64,000 nt of DNA from an uncultured Thermoanaerobaculia bacterium (GCA_951813015.1 CATOTG010000006.1:186001-250000), one strand, 5' to 3'. Counted from the stretch's first letter, positions 33,749 to 44,026 are shown. Notes: a model not told the origin generated them from the sequence alone. Numbers and translations are program-made.

Positions 33749-34594
33749 ATGGACCACAGCCAGATCGTCAGCTTCCTCTGGGGCGTTCTGCTCCGCAAGA
33801 GCCTGGGCGCCAAGCGCCGCGAGATCCCGTTCAAGCGGAAGGAAGACATCCTGCGGCTGCTCCGGGATTACGAGGACGGCGCCACCCGAACGATCGACGA
33901 GGATGGCGAAGAGCGGGATGTCGTCGTCAGCCGCATCTACCCCACCACGCACTTCGGCTTTCGCAGGATCACCGTCGAACGACCGCGGCGCCTCGACTTC
34001 CAGGCCAGCCCCGAGCGCACCGCCCGCCTGGGCGAGAAGCGCGCGTTCGACAACCTGGCCAAGTCCCACAAGCGGGACCCCACGGCCAAAGCCAAGGACG
34101 AGGAAGCGGGCCGGGAGCGGCAGCAAGCGATCCGCGACGTGCTGCGCGGATTGCCCGACCGGCTCTTCCTGGACCGGGCAGAGTTCGAGACCGAACTCGA
34201 CCGGGCCTTGGAGCAGGCCGAACTGAAGCGCGTCGCGCCCCTCGGCAAGGCCGTGCTCTCCGCTCTTTCCGAGCGGAACCCCGAAGCCGAGGCCTGCCGG
34301 GACAAGACGGGCCGACCGGAGCCCGACCCGGAACTCCGCGACACCGAGAAGGTGCCCCTAGCGGAGACCATCGAGTCGTTCTTCGACCGCGAAGTGAAGC
34401 CGCACGTTCCTGATGCCTGGGTTGACGAGAAACGGCGTGACCCGCAGGACGGTGAGGCCGGGCCGGTGGGCTACGAGATCAATTTCAACCGCTACTTCTA
34501 CGAGTACCGGCCGCCGCGGCCGCTGGAGGAAATTGAGGCGGACATCCGGCGGGCGGAGAAGGAGATCGTGGAGATGCTGGGCGAACGATCATGA
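33749..34594 (+). CDS. HsdM remnant: type I methylase lacking its catalytic domain
   Basis: An intact 281-residue reading frame derived from a type I restriction-modification methylase. The first 13 residues ('MDHSQIVSFLWGV') are the normal HsdM N-terminus. The next residue joins directly to the C-terminal region ('LLRKSLGAKRREI', then 'FGFRRITVERPRRLDFQASP' and the end 'YEYRPPRPLEEIEAD'). The SAM-binding and NPPF-containing methylase domain, some 300 or more residues, is missing in frame. It therefore cannot methylate DNA. Its stop overlaps the start of the STAND gene (ATGA), exactly where hsdS would normally begin. Confidence 0.85.
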   Translation: MDHSQIVSFLWGVLLRKSLGAKRREIPFKRKEDILRLLRDYEDGATRTIDEDGEERDVVVSRIYPTTHFGFRRITVERPRRLDFQASPERTARLGEKRAFDNLAKSHKRDPTAKAKDEEAGRERQQAIRDVLRGLPDRLFLDRAEFETELDRALEQAELKRVAPLGKAVLSALSERNPEAEACRDKTGRPEPDPELRDTEKVPLAETIESFFDREVKPHVPDAWVDEKRRDPQDGEAGPVGYEINFNRYFYEYRPPRPLEEIEADIRRAEKEIVEMLGERS

Positions 34595-37500
34595 GCCCGG
34601 CGCGCCCTGCGACAACGCAGTTTCGAGGCGCACGAGGATCCAACGCGGGCGACGAGTTCCACGAACTGTGGGCCGCGAGGCAAGCGCTCCGACTTCTGTC
34701 GAACGAAGACGGACTGGAAGCGATCACTCTGGACGGAGTGCCTGCCGAGGATGAAGCGGGCGCTCCGGTGGACACATGGGACGGAGTGGATTGCGCTTTG
34801 TACTTCCGCGGCCGGACGGCCAAGGAAGCCCGACGCGTGGAACACGTCCAACTCAAGTATTCGGCCGCCAACCCGAGCAGAACTTGGACCACCGGTCGCA
34901 TAACCCAGGGAGGTCGGACGCGCTCGGTCATTAGCCGTTTGGCGAAGGCTTGGCGAGGCATCCAGAAAGCCGGCGCCGAAACAGCCAACGTAGCGTTGAT
35001 CAGCAATCAACCTGTCTCTTCTGAACTGGAGTCGACGCTACGCAACGCCATGAGCCCACCGGCCATAGTGCCAAGGAGCGCACCCTCCTCGTCGGACTCC
35101 CCTGAGGTCCGCCTGGCGTACGCATCAGGCCTTTCTGCCAAGCAATTCCCGGCATTCGTGTCAGATCTCCGCCTGGACCTTGGCATCGGGTCCCGATTCG
35201 CAGTCGAGGAGCAAGTGCTCGTTGCCATCGCCGACTGGACTGATCTGCACGTGCGCCGGGTCGCGACCGAACTGAGGGAGTTCGTGCGTGACCGGATGAT
35301 GCCGGAGGCGACCGGCGAACGAATCACGCGCGAGTCCGTCCTGCTTCACTTCGGCGTCAGCGACGAGCGGGCCATGTTCCCCTGCCGGTCCGAGATTCAC
35401 GTAGTCCGAGAGGCGGTCAGCCGCAGGCCAGTTCGGCGGGCTATTGAGAAACTTCTTTCAGGCGTGCAGTACTTGTGCCTGCATGGGGAGGCCGGCATCG
35501 GCAAGACCACTGCTCTTCAGGAGATCGAAGACGCTCTTCCTGAGAGTTCGGTCATGGTCAAGTACGACTGTTACGGCGGCGGGCGCTACATGGATCCGAG
35601 CGAGTTCCGGCATCGGCCCGAGGATGCCTTCACTCAACTCACGAACGAACTCGCGACCCGTCTGCGACTTCCCCTGCTTTGCGGCCGAAGCCGAGACACT
35701 GATTACCCACGTCTTTTCAAGGTACGGTTGGAACACGCCGCTAACGCTCTCGACACCCAAACGCCAGGGGCCCTGATTGTCATCGCGATCGATGCTGCCG
35801 ACAACGCCGTCACCGCCGCAGCCGACCAGGCCCCTAAAGAAACACCCTTCACCCGCGAGTTTCTGCGCCTCAGGCAACTACCGGGAAACGTCCGATTTGT
35901 TGTCACGGCACGGACTGGCAGGCTGAACCACCTTGAGCTACGCGAGCCGTACGAAGTCTTCGAGATCCAGCCTTTCAACGAAGCCGAGACCGCGAGACAC
36001 CTAGAGGGCACTTGGCCGGACATTTCGTGGCATCCGTCAGCGGTTGAAGATCTACACCACTACTCCGGGGGCATTCCCCGGATTCAGGCCTATGCCCTCG
36101 ACACGAAGACTGCTCGGAGTCCGGACGCCGCCGTGCAGCGACTACTGCCGTCTGGCAAGTCGTTGGAGGATGTCTTCGCCGAGCGGTTTGAGGAAGCACT
36201 CACCAAAGCGGGCGACCCGACCGTGGTGAAGCGGCTCTGTGCTGGCCTCATTGCTCTTCCTAGACCCGTCCCACTGGACGCGTTGGCTGCAGTGTTGGAC
36301 TGCACGAAGCAGCAGCTGGTGGACCTCTGCCGCGATCTTGCGCCCGGAGTCAGACTCCAGGACTGTGCTGTGGGGTTCGCCGACGAGGACTTCGAAGCGT
36401 ACGTTCGAGAGGAGGCTCGGGACGGGCTCTCGGACGTTCAGGCGAGGGCCGCCGAGTGGATGCTCTCCCGAAAAGGCTCGAGCCAATACGCGGCCTCCAA
36501 CGTGGCAGGCTGCCTTCATGCAGCCAACCGAGGCGAGGCCCTGCTGACTCTGGTTGAAGGCGAGCCAGCTCCCGCCTGCATTGTCGAGCCCGTGCTACGC
36601 CGCGAGGCCGAGCTACAGCGCCTGCGGCTCGCGGCTCGCGTTTGCACAGAAGCCGGTGACCGGCCTCGGGCGCTCAAGTTTCTCCTGATAAGCGCCGAAG
36701 GCGCTCGATCTGAGAATGCCCTCAAAGAGCTCTTACTCAGGAACCCGGATCTTGCTGTCCGCTTCGCGTCCGAGACCACCAAACGCCTGATTCTCTCGGA
36801 CCCGGACCTGCTGGACCGGAGCGGCTCCTTGCTCTTTTGCCGGCTCGTCGTCGATGCCGAGCGTCGAGACGCAATCTCGGTGCGAGAAGGCCTACGGCAA
36901 CTGCACGCGTGGTTCCAAGCTGGAGAAACCCATCACCGCCGGGAATCAGACACTTCAACCAATTGGAGGCTAGATGCCGAGGATACGAGCTGCCATGTAG
37001 AAGCCCATCTCAAGCTGGAGGGCCCTGCTGCTGCAGTCAGAGCACTCCGGAGCTGGGCACCCCGACACTTCGCCCTGGAAGCCGCTTTCTCCCTGCCTTG
37101 GCGACTCATTGCCGAAGGGCGCTCGGATCTGGTCAAGGGGCTCCTTGAAAGCCGACTTCTCTCCCCGGCGGAGGCGCTCTTTCTGCTAACGCCCCTAGCC
37201 CTGTCGGGCGAGCAGATGGACATCGAGTTACTCGCACAAGGGCTTGACCGGATCAGCCGTCGAAGGCTGCGGATTCGCGATTTCTTCGATCGCTCTGTCT
37301 CGTGCCCCGAGTACCACGCCCAAGTGTTGAACACAGTGCTGACTGCCTGTGAGGTCCTGACACTCAAGGGAGTCGCGCCCGGTTTGGTAGACAGCTTGTT
37401 GGCCAGATTCCTTGTTCCGGAGGTACGTCGTGTCGACCGGCGGTACACGTTGGAAACTACCGAACTGGATCTTCTGTTCCGAGCTTACGCGCTGCGGGAG

Positions 37501-38616
37501 GCCAGAGCTGGACGGTCTTCGGAAGTCGAGGACATCTTCGTAAAGAGGCCCAAGCAAACGATCCGAGAAGGCTTCAAGTCGGCTTATCGAAGTGAGCGGG
37601 ATCACGACCGAGGTCTAGCCGATCTGGCTCAGGTGGCCTTTGGCCTGTATCGATTCGTCGCGGACAGCCTAGTGGTTCGACCTTCCTGTTCCGATCTTGA
37701 ACTCGACTTTCAGAAAGCTCGCCCATCGGAATCGAGGCCCAACCGCACTGCCGGCAGCCTCAATCTGCGTTGGAGGGCTGTGGAGAATCTGCTGACCTTG
37801 CTGGCGGCAGGGTACGAACCCGCGCTGATCAAGCGCCTCGCGACTGAAGCGCGAGGCCAATGGAGACACGCACAGCCGGTGCCAACCGAGGCGTTCATGG
37901 CCCGGCTGAGCGGGTTCCCAGAACTGCACGTTTCACTTCTTGAAGACATCGGCACCGCAGTCAATGATACTGAGAACCTCAGGATGGCTGCGAACGAGAA
38001 AGTGGGCATCTTCGTCAGGGCTGCTCGTCGCGCAGCCCCGTTGAGTGAGGACGAAGGCCGAGCTATTTTTGGGCGTGCCGTCGAGACTTCGGCTGAACTT
38101 GACCATCACGTCTGGGCGCAGATCAGGCTACTCGACGAACTGGTCGGGCGCGCTGGCGCTAGCAACTTCGCCTGCCCTCGAACGACGGCGGAGCGCATCA
38201 GTGACGTGGTGGCCGACGCAGCGATACGCCTCCGCGACTACCGTGACTTCCCTTGGGATCACGCGATGTCGGCACTGGCTCGGCTCGATCTGCCCTTGGC
38301 TCTGGCGAGTACGGCTCGATGGGACGAGGCGGGCGTCGGCCAGCTCAGGGAGACCCTTCGCCCGGTGCTCATGGTGGGCTTATCTTCCAGATCGGTTAGC
38401 CCAGGGCAGGCTGCTGCTCTGAGCCTGATGTGGGACGGCAGCGGCCGCGCCGTGGCAGAGGCAATCGCAATAGCGGAGCGGGTGGGCGACCCGAGGCTAG
38501 CCTCCCTCGCCGAGGAGGTAGCCCAGGACGACCTCCTCGCACGCGCTTTCTTCGGACACGGGGAGCTTGAGCGCCTGATTTCGGCGGCGTGGCCTCGACT
38601 CCCTTTGGTGCTCTGA
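34591..38616 (+). pseudogene. giant nuclease-STAND NTPase, N-terminal segment (broken gene)
   Basis: First 1341 codons of a very large conflict-type protein. The N-terminus ('RGARGSNAGDEFHELWAARQ') and the spaced Asp64/Asp67 and 'EHVQLKY' (Gln87-x-Lys89) fit a PD-(D/E)xK nuclease of the Cap4/DUF4297 type. A STAND-type NTPase follows with Walker A GEAGIGKT (residues 299-306) and Walker B 'ALIVIAIDAADNA' (Asp401/Asp404). The rest is long helical repeat. The frame stops at 38616, but protein-like sequence continues in the next frame, so this is one piece of an original chain of about 2,140 residues. As an ORF it may still be translated. Confidence 0.72.
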
Positions 38617-38620
38617 GCTC

Positions 38621-39730
38621 TTGCGCGGGCAGCCAGCCGCTGCCGATCCCAAACAACCTTCGGAACCTGAGAGCCGCGCACTCGAAGGCGACGAGATGCA
38701 TGAGCAGCTCCGCCTGTACCGATGGACACCCGAAGCGCTCACGACGGTCACGGGACTCCAAGAAGCCGTGGCTCGTCTGCGGAGCCGGGTCCCGGAGCAG
38801 AACTCACGGCTTGGTCTGTCGACCATCCTTGATGTAGCCCGAACCGCTGTCCGCCCACAAAACCGAATCCCGCACTTGGAGGCCATCGCCGGTCTCGACT
38901 TGGCGCTTCCCAGCCGCGGCGCTTCGGCTTCCTTGCTGCGAACTGTCGCCGACTGGAGCCACAGCCTCGCCATCACAGATTGGTGTCGGACACGGCTCCC
39001 GAAAGTGATCCTCGCGCGTTTCCCGGAGCTTGCACAGTCGGTCCACTACGACAAGAGCCATCTGGAAGAGGCGTTAGCGCAAAGCGACCTGTCTCCTGAG
39101 AACTCCTGCGACCTCCTTCTTCGAGCCGTCGAACATCACGTGCATCGCTTCAAAGCTGAACAGATTCTCGCGCTCGTCAGCATTATTGCAGCGAGGACAG
39201 ACGAGACCGAGGTAGCCACATTGGTCGACTGGTACGCCGCCCGGCTCGCACAGCGCCTTTCTGAGGGCGACCGGGAAGGGGCCGACGGTGAGGGAGATTC
39301 CCGATCAGCCCAGACGAGGGCGTGGCGCGATTCCTCTTCGCCTACTTGGGCGATCCGGACGTGCGCTTGCGCTGGCGAGCGGCACACGCGATTCGACGTC
39401 TTGCACGCCTGCACGAAACACCGACCTTGGAGGCTCTCGTTGCGCAGTACGGGCGCCGCGACGAACCGGCCTTCAGGGAACAGGCAGCATGCCCCTTCTA
39501 TTGGATCGCGGCAAGACTGTGGTTCGCGGTGGCGTGGGACCGCGTCGCAGCCGAAGCACCGGAGATCGCGCAGGTCGCGGCCGGTCAGCTGCTTGAGATT
39601 GCCCGGGACGAGTGCTTTCCGCACCTTCTGCTTCGCTCTTTCGCCAAAGACGCCTGCGAGAAGCTTGTGGCAGCAGGCTGCCTGGAACTTCCCCACGAAG
39701 AAGCTGTGCAGATCCGGAATGTCGATCTGA
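38621..39730 (+). pseudogene. giant STAND gene, second segment after frameshift
   Basis: Continuation of the helical repeat region in the +1 frame. Convincing protein runs from just after 38616 to about 39296 ('RLYRWTPEALTTVTGLQEAV' through 'RLAQRLSEGDREGADGEGD'), some 225 residues. Beyond that point the composition of the frame becomes non-coding, while good sequence resumes in the original frame. The TTG at 38621 is the first possible start, but it is probably not a real one. I infer a one-base loss or gain near 38616. Confidence 0.6.
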
Positions 39731-40185
39731 GTCGACTGTCCACTGAGCCTGCCGCCGGGGGCCGGCCCAGCGACCCGCTCCGTGCTTCTGACGCCGGCCT
39801 CCGGTTTCCGTTCGACCAAGTCGACACAATCCCCTACTGGTACCGGCACGTGATCGGAGCGTTTGCGCGAGTCAACCAGGACCAGTTTCTCCAGGAAGCC
39901 GACCGTTGGATCGTAGACGTCTGGGGGCATGACGAAGGAGCCGATGGAGGAGCGGCCCAGCGGCAGCGCGGCCGATTCAGGCACGCGCGTCACGGATCGA
40001 CGTCACATTTTCACGGATCGATGCCTACTCTGGAGTCCCTCCGGCGGCATCTCGAGTGGCACGCTATGTGGTGCGCCGCCGGAGAGCTGCTGAAGAGCGA
40101 GCCTCTCGTGGCCGCCGAAGAGGGCAGCGTAGCCTCGCTGTACCTTGATTCGCGAATATCGTCTCGGGTTCTGAGCCAAGGTTGA
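39322..40185 (+). pseudogene. giant STAND gene, third segment, cut by insertion sequence
   Basis: Good protein resumes in the first frame from about 39296 ('FPISPDEGVARFLFAYLGDP') and reads to the left end of the insertion sequence at 40143 ('EEGSVASLY'). The listed ORF runs 14 codons into the element. A HEAT-like helical pattern ('DPDVRLRWRAAHAIRRLARL') fits the ligand-sensing region of a STAND protein. The return to the original frame implies a second indel near 39296. Confidence 0.65.
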
Positions 40186-41658
40186 AGCCGGGAGGGCCTT
40201 ACGGGATGGGGTAGAATCGTGATTCGCAACCATCACAAACCCCTTCGACGAAAGGCCACTCCCAGTGCGGTATAGAAGAGCAGATCTGAAGCGTCGTGTC
40301 AACGGCAAGTTGGACTATCGGTTCGGACGCCAGGAGGTGACCTCCCACGCCGGCCTCGAGCTGTTGCGGGAGTACCTGAGGCGAAGCGGGTTCATCGATC
40401 TGCTTCGCAAAGCGGTCGGCTCCTCGTTTCCGACGACCGACTTCGGCGCTGTTGCGATGCTGCTTTCGCTGCTGGGCTTGATTCTCGTCGGCGGACGCCG
40501 AGTCCTGCATCTTCAGAACGAGCAAGGTGATCCGATCATGGCGCGCTTTGCCGGCCTGAGCAGGCCGCCGACGCCACGCACCGTCAGCTACTGGCTCCAG
40601 TGTTTGCGCAAGGAGCATGTGGAGCGGTTGTCGAAGGTCAACGAGGACCTGGTCGGCGCTCTGTTGCGGCAAACCGGCAGGCGGCGGCTCACCCTCGATG
40701 TGGACGGCTCCGTGATCAGCACGGGGTCCAAGGTGGAGGGGGCCTTTCGGGGGTACAACCGCCAGCGTCGGGGAGCGCGCAGCTACTACCCGATCACCGC
40801 CTACGAGGCTCAGGAAGGCCAGATCGTGCGCCTCTCGAATCGACCGGGCAACGTCAACGACGGAGCCGCCAGCGTGACGTTCCTCAAGGACCTGATCCGG
40901 CAGGTCCGCGACACGGTCGGCCGCCGCCGACTGCTGGAACTCCGCATGGACGGGGCGTTCTTTCGACGGGACGTACTCCGGGTCCTCGACGATTCGGGCG
41001 CAGACTACGCCCTCAAGGCCCCCTTTTATCCGTGGCTCAACCTCAGGAGCGTCGCTGCCGAAGCCAACGCCGGGGCCCACTGGAAGCGTGTCGACGACCG
41101 CACCTGGGCTCACGAGAGCCGGCTTGAAGTCTGGGGCCAGAACCGTCGCGTGGTCCTCTACCGACGCCACGTCGCGCACGAGACCGCGAGGAACTTCCAA
41201 CTCGACCTCTTCCACCCCGACGATGGCCACTACGAGTACTCAGCCATCCTCACCAACAAGCGGCTGACGCCCCGCAACCTGTGGCACTTCTACAACGGTC
41301 GAGGAAGCCACGAGAAGGTCTACGGCGAACTCAAGGCCGGCTTCGCCTTCGACTGCGTTCCCAGCCTCAGCGAACCGGCCAACGCGGCCTGGCAGATGCT
41401 CTCCGTACTCGCCTTCAATCTCTCGCGAGCCTTCCAGGCTCAAACACTTGCTCCGGTCAGAAAAACCAACCGCAAGCGCCGAACGAGCCGACGATTCGAG
41501 AGCATCCACACCATGCGATTCAAACTCCTCGGTCGGGCCGCCGTCCTGCTGCGACCAGCAGGAAGGACCACCCTCCACCTCGGCGCGTCACCCGCGGTAG
41601 CAGCCCGTTTTCTCGCAATCACCAACGCTATTCGAGCCTGAATATTCGCGAATCAAGG
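40143..41658 (+). mobile_element. IS1380-family-like insertion sequence, 1516 bp
   Basis: Ends are perfect 17-bp inverted repeats (CCTTGATTCGCGAATAT at 40143-40159 and its complement at 41642-41658). A 4-bp target duplication TGTA flanks it (40139-40142 and 41659-41662). One transposase gene fills it. Taking out the element and one TGTA joins the host gene in frame ('VASLY' to 'SLKDRLQ'), proving recent insertion into the giant STAND gene. Confidence 0.95.
40265..41641 (+). CDS. IS1380-family-like transposase
   Basis: DDE transposase of 458 residues, intact. The catalytic residues lie in 'RLTLDVDGSVISTG' (first Asp), 'ELRMDGAFFRRDVL' (second Asp) and the YREK-type 'YNGRGSHEKVYGELKAGFAFD' region (Glu). 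The C-terminus is basic. It starts with GTG at 40265, 105 bp inside the left repeat, and ends with the TGA overlapping the right repeat edge. The intact frame and perfect ends suggest the element is still active or was so recently. Confidence 0.93.
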   Translation: MRYRRADLKRRVNGKLDYRFGRQEVTSHAGLELLREYLRRSGFIDLLRKAVGSSFPTTDFGAVAMLLSLLGLILVGGRRVLHLQNEQGDPIMARFAGLSRPPTPRTVSYWLQCLRKEHVERLSKVNEDLVGALLRQTGRRRLTLDVDGSVISTGSKVEGAFRGYNRQRRGARSYYPITAYEAQEGQIVRLSNRPGNVNDGAASVTFLKDLIRQVRDTVGRRRLLELRMDGAFFRRDVLRVLDDSGADYALKAPFYPWLNLRSVAAEANAGAHWKRVDDRTWAHESRLEVWGQNRRVVLYRRHVAHETARNFQLDLFHPDDGHYEYSAILTNKRLTPRNLWHFYNGRGSHEKVYGELKAGFAFDCVPSLSEPANAAWQMLSVLAFNLSRAFQAQTLAPVRKTNRKRRTSRRFESIHTMRFKLLGRAAVLLRPAGRTTLHLGASPAVAARFLAITNAIRA

Positions 41659-42539
41659 TGTACTCATTGAAGGACCGACTCCAGGAGAACAAGCTAACAG
41701 TGCCCCCGCCTTGGTCGGCGGATCTTCTGCGCCCCACTCCTCGCCAATCCGGGGACGAGCTGTCTCGGAAGCTGCCCGTAGGACAGTGGCAACAAGCAGG
41801 CGCTGAGGCAGCCGGTCCAAACCGGATTCTGCCCGACGATGCGGTTGGCTACTTGGTCGTAGATGGCGACGAGGAACATCGTGCGTACGACCGTCGCCAA
41901 GGGACTCGGATAACGAGTGCTCTGGTCGAGCCCGCAGCCGCTCGGTCGCTGCTCAGGGCACTCCAGACGATCAAGGATCCGTGGGACTATGGACTGCCCA
42001 TTGAGGGCATTGCCCCTGAACGTGAGCTCAACGAGCCGCCATTCCGCTTGCTGCCTTGGTTAAGTAGCGACGAGAGGGAGCCGCGAATCGACGAGAAGGA
42101 CCCGCTCAGAGGGTACGCGAGTGCGATCATGTGTCGGCCCGGTAGTCGAGTGATGAACGCATGCGGCCTGGCGCGGGACCAATACTCCCTGCCGCGGTGG
42201 TCGAGGCGCACGGGCGGTCCGCCGATGTTCATGTTTGAGGCTTGGGGAAGATCGGAACGACGGCACTCCGATGATGAAAGAAACACCGGCGTCGCGGGCC
42301 ATCGGCTGCTGACCCACAAAGGCCAGTTGCAGCGCTTCTTGAGCGCCGAAAGACTCGACCTGATCTGCAAAGTGGAGGTGACGCGAAGTGCCCGAAAAGA
42401 CAGATACTACGGTGCCGAAAGACCGGACGACGAGCCATTTGTCAGAAGAGCGCGACTCTATCGGCTTGCCTGCGACGGCAGTCTTGAAGTCGCCGAAGGA
42501 AGTCTTGGCACTTGGAGAGAAGATCGTTCGACAGCTTGA
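41658..42539 (+). pseudogene. giant STAND gene, C-terminal segment after the insertion sequence
   Basis: The remaining 290 or so residues of the broken protein. After the right repeat the frame reads 'YSLKDRLQENKLTVPPPWSA' and continues to 'EVAEGSLGTWREDRSTA' and a stop at 42539. It contains 'DLICKVEVTRSARKDRYYG' with Glu-x-Thr-Arg, a pattern of unknown meaning. No start codon of its own is expected. It overlaps the next small gene by 152 bp. Confidence 0.75.
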
Positions 42540-42750
42540 GTTGCCGGATCGTGGTGCCGTTCTGGCACGGTGGATGGCCCACCACCTTGCCGAGGTGCTT
42601 ACCGAGGCCAAGGACTCTACGGGTCCAGAGAAGGCCGACGCGGAGGCCCGGGCAGTAGAGCTCGTCCTCAGAATCTGGAACCACAGACAAACGCTGCCGG
42701 ATCGGGCAACATCCTCTGGGCGCCTACCGAAGAGCGATCAAGGTGCTTGA
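42388..42750 (+). pseudogene. small helical partner of the STAND gene, frameshifted
   Basis: Second gene of the broken operon. The 120-residue frame shows 'LALGEKIVRQLELPDRGAVL', 'ARWMAHHLAEVLTEAKD' and 'RAVELVLRIWNHRQTLPD', then turns to nonsense ('ATSSGRLPKSDQGA'). Good sequence continues in another frame from about 42707 ('[19 protein letters not shown]' and '[17 protein letters not shown]') up to about 42800, where it meets a Fic fragment. I remember similar small proteins beside large nuclease-ATPase genes but cannot name the family. The GTG start is uncertain. Confidence 0.55.
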
Positions 42751-42764
42751 GCGGATGATGCCGG

Positions 42765-43157
42765 ATGCGAACCCTTGGATTCGGCGGCAGTCAAGCGGCT
42801 ACGAGGCGCTGCTTCCTCGAAGCGCACCACACGACCCACATCGAGGGAGCGAAGCTCTCGCTGGACGAATCCGAGCGGCTTTTGGCTGGCGAGGCCGTAC
42901 CCGGGGCGGACCTCGAGGACGTTCGCGAACTCCTGAACTACCGCGACGCGTTCGATTTCGTCTCCGCCTGGCTCGGCAGCGGCCGACCGATCACCGAGGG
43001 ATTGGTCCAGGAGATCCACAGGCGCCTCGTCGACAGGGTCCGCGGCGGGTTTGCAGCGCCTGGGGAATACCGACGCTTGTGGACAAGGGCTTGCTCGTTG
43101 GAGGGGGAACCGTCCCGACGGATCCAACGCGGCACTACCGGCCGGCACCCGGCGTGA
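42765..43157 (+). pseudogene. Fic-family protein fragment
   Basis: Piece of the N-terminal part of a Fic (AMP-transferase) protein. '[20 protein letters not shown]' contains the inhibitory-motif-like segment that normally reads (S/T)xxIEG. '[20 protein letters not shown]' plus 'GEYRR' is the stretch before the catalytic domain. The HPFxxGNGR motif is absent; after 'GEYRR' the frame becomes nonsense. The upstream end is also broken near 42795. It is a dead fragment, fused to the tail of the small STAND partner. Confidence 0.75.
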
Positions 43158-43170
43158 TGTGACCGAGCGG

Positions 43171-43228
43171 GCTACGACAAGCTGCGACACCGAGCTGCGA
43201 CAAGCTGCGACACCAAGCTGCGACACGG
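43171..43228. repeat. 23-bp tandem repeat, about 2.5 copies
   Basis: Units start at 43171, 43194 and 43217 (third partial) with the core GCTGCGACAAGCTGCGACAC; each unit itself contains two GCTGCGACA motifs. It lies between the Fic and DUF4143 fragments and may mark a deletion junction. Confidence 0.85.
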
Positions 43229-43310
43229 CACCGCGCCCAGACCGCCTCCTTCAAGCCCACCGCCGCATGTCCACTCGCAGACGTGGAACGCGTCGGCGCT
43301 CAGCCGGTCG

Positions 43311-43820
43311 ATGGGAGTCGGCGTCAACGCCGTGAACCGCTACCGCGACCTGCTCGCCGGGACGTTCATCATCCGGGTGCTGCCTCCGTGGTTCGAGAAC
43401 GTCGGCAAACGCGTCGTCAAGGCGCCCAAGGTCTACATCCGCGATTCCGGCATTCTCCATCACCTGTTGGGCCTGGAGTCGATGGACGACCTCGTCCGCC
43501 ACCCTGCCTACGGCCCAAGCTGGGAGGGTTTCGCCCTGGAACAGACGTTGATCGCGTTCGGTGGGCGTCAGGCGTACTTCTGGGGCACCCACCGCGGCGC
43601 CGAACTGGACCTCATGCTTCTCCGCGGCGGCAGGCGCTGGGGATTCGAGTTCAAGTGCGCGGACGCACCCAGGACGACCAGGTCGATGCACACCGTCATC
43701 GAGGACCTCGGTCTCCAACATCTATGGGTCGTCTACCCGGGCGACCTCGAGTATCCACTGAAGGAGAAGATCACAGCGATCCCGCTCAGGAAGATCCGCG
43801 AGATCAAGGTGACAAACTAG
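43311..43820 (+). pseudogene. DUF4143 AAA-type ATPase, C-terminal fragment
   Basis: C-terminal half of an AAA_14/DUF4143 ATPase. Similarity begins upstream of the ORF start, at about 43266 ('TWNASALSRSMGVGVNAV'), and continues with 'YRDLLAGTFIIRVLPPWFEN', 'KAPKVYIRDSGILHHLLGL' and the PD-(D/E)xK-like end 'GAELDLMLLRGGRRWGFEFK'. The N-terminal ATPase domain with Walker motifs is missing, so it is a 5'-truncated relic even though 169 codons stay open. Confidence 0.85.
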
Positions 43821-43927
43821 CGCGGCAGAACGTCCGGAAGCCGGCGCTTCGCGCCGAATGCCGGCCAGAAGCCGGATGGCGCGATCCACGCCACCCGTGA
43901 AACAGTCCGTGCTCCCGTCATCGGGCG
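43820..43927 (-). repeat. dispersed hairpin-rich repeat, copy 1 (full length)
   Basis: Read on the minus strand, it starts GATGACGGGAGCACGGACTG and passes through a GGTGGCG...CGCC hairpin to a CCGGCTTC and CTGCCGCG end. The first half matches 52213-52275. The second half resembles 50150-50210 and 55197-55256. Confidence 0.6.
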
Positions 43928-44026
43928 GACCGATGGCAGGCCGGCGCAGCCGGTTTCCGCCGCGCTGACAAACCAACGAGCGACGACGAACGAGGCCGCG
44001 AGAGGCGGCGCCAAGGGAGCTGATTC

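Noticed and set aside
43171..43228. CRISPR array
   Set aside because: Only two and a half directly adjoining 23-bp units with no spacers and no cas genes; it is a simple tandem repeat.
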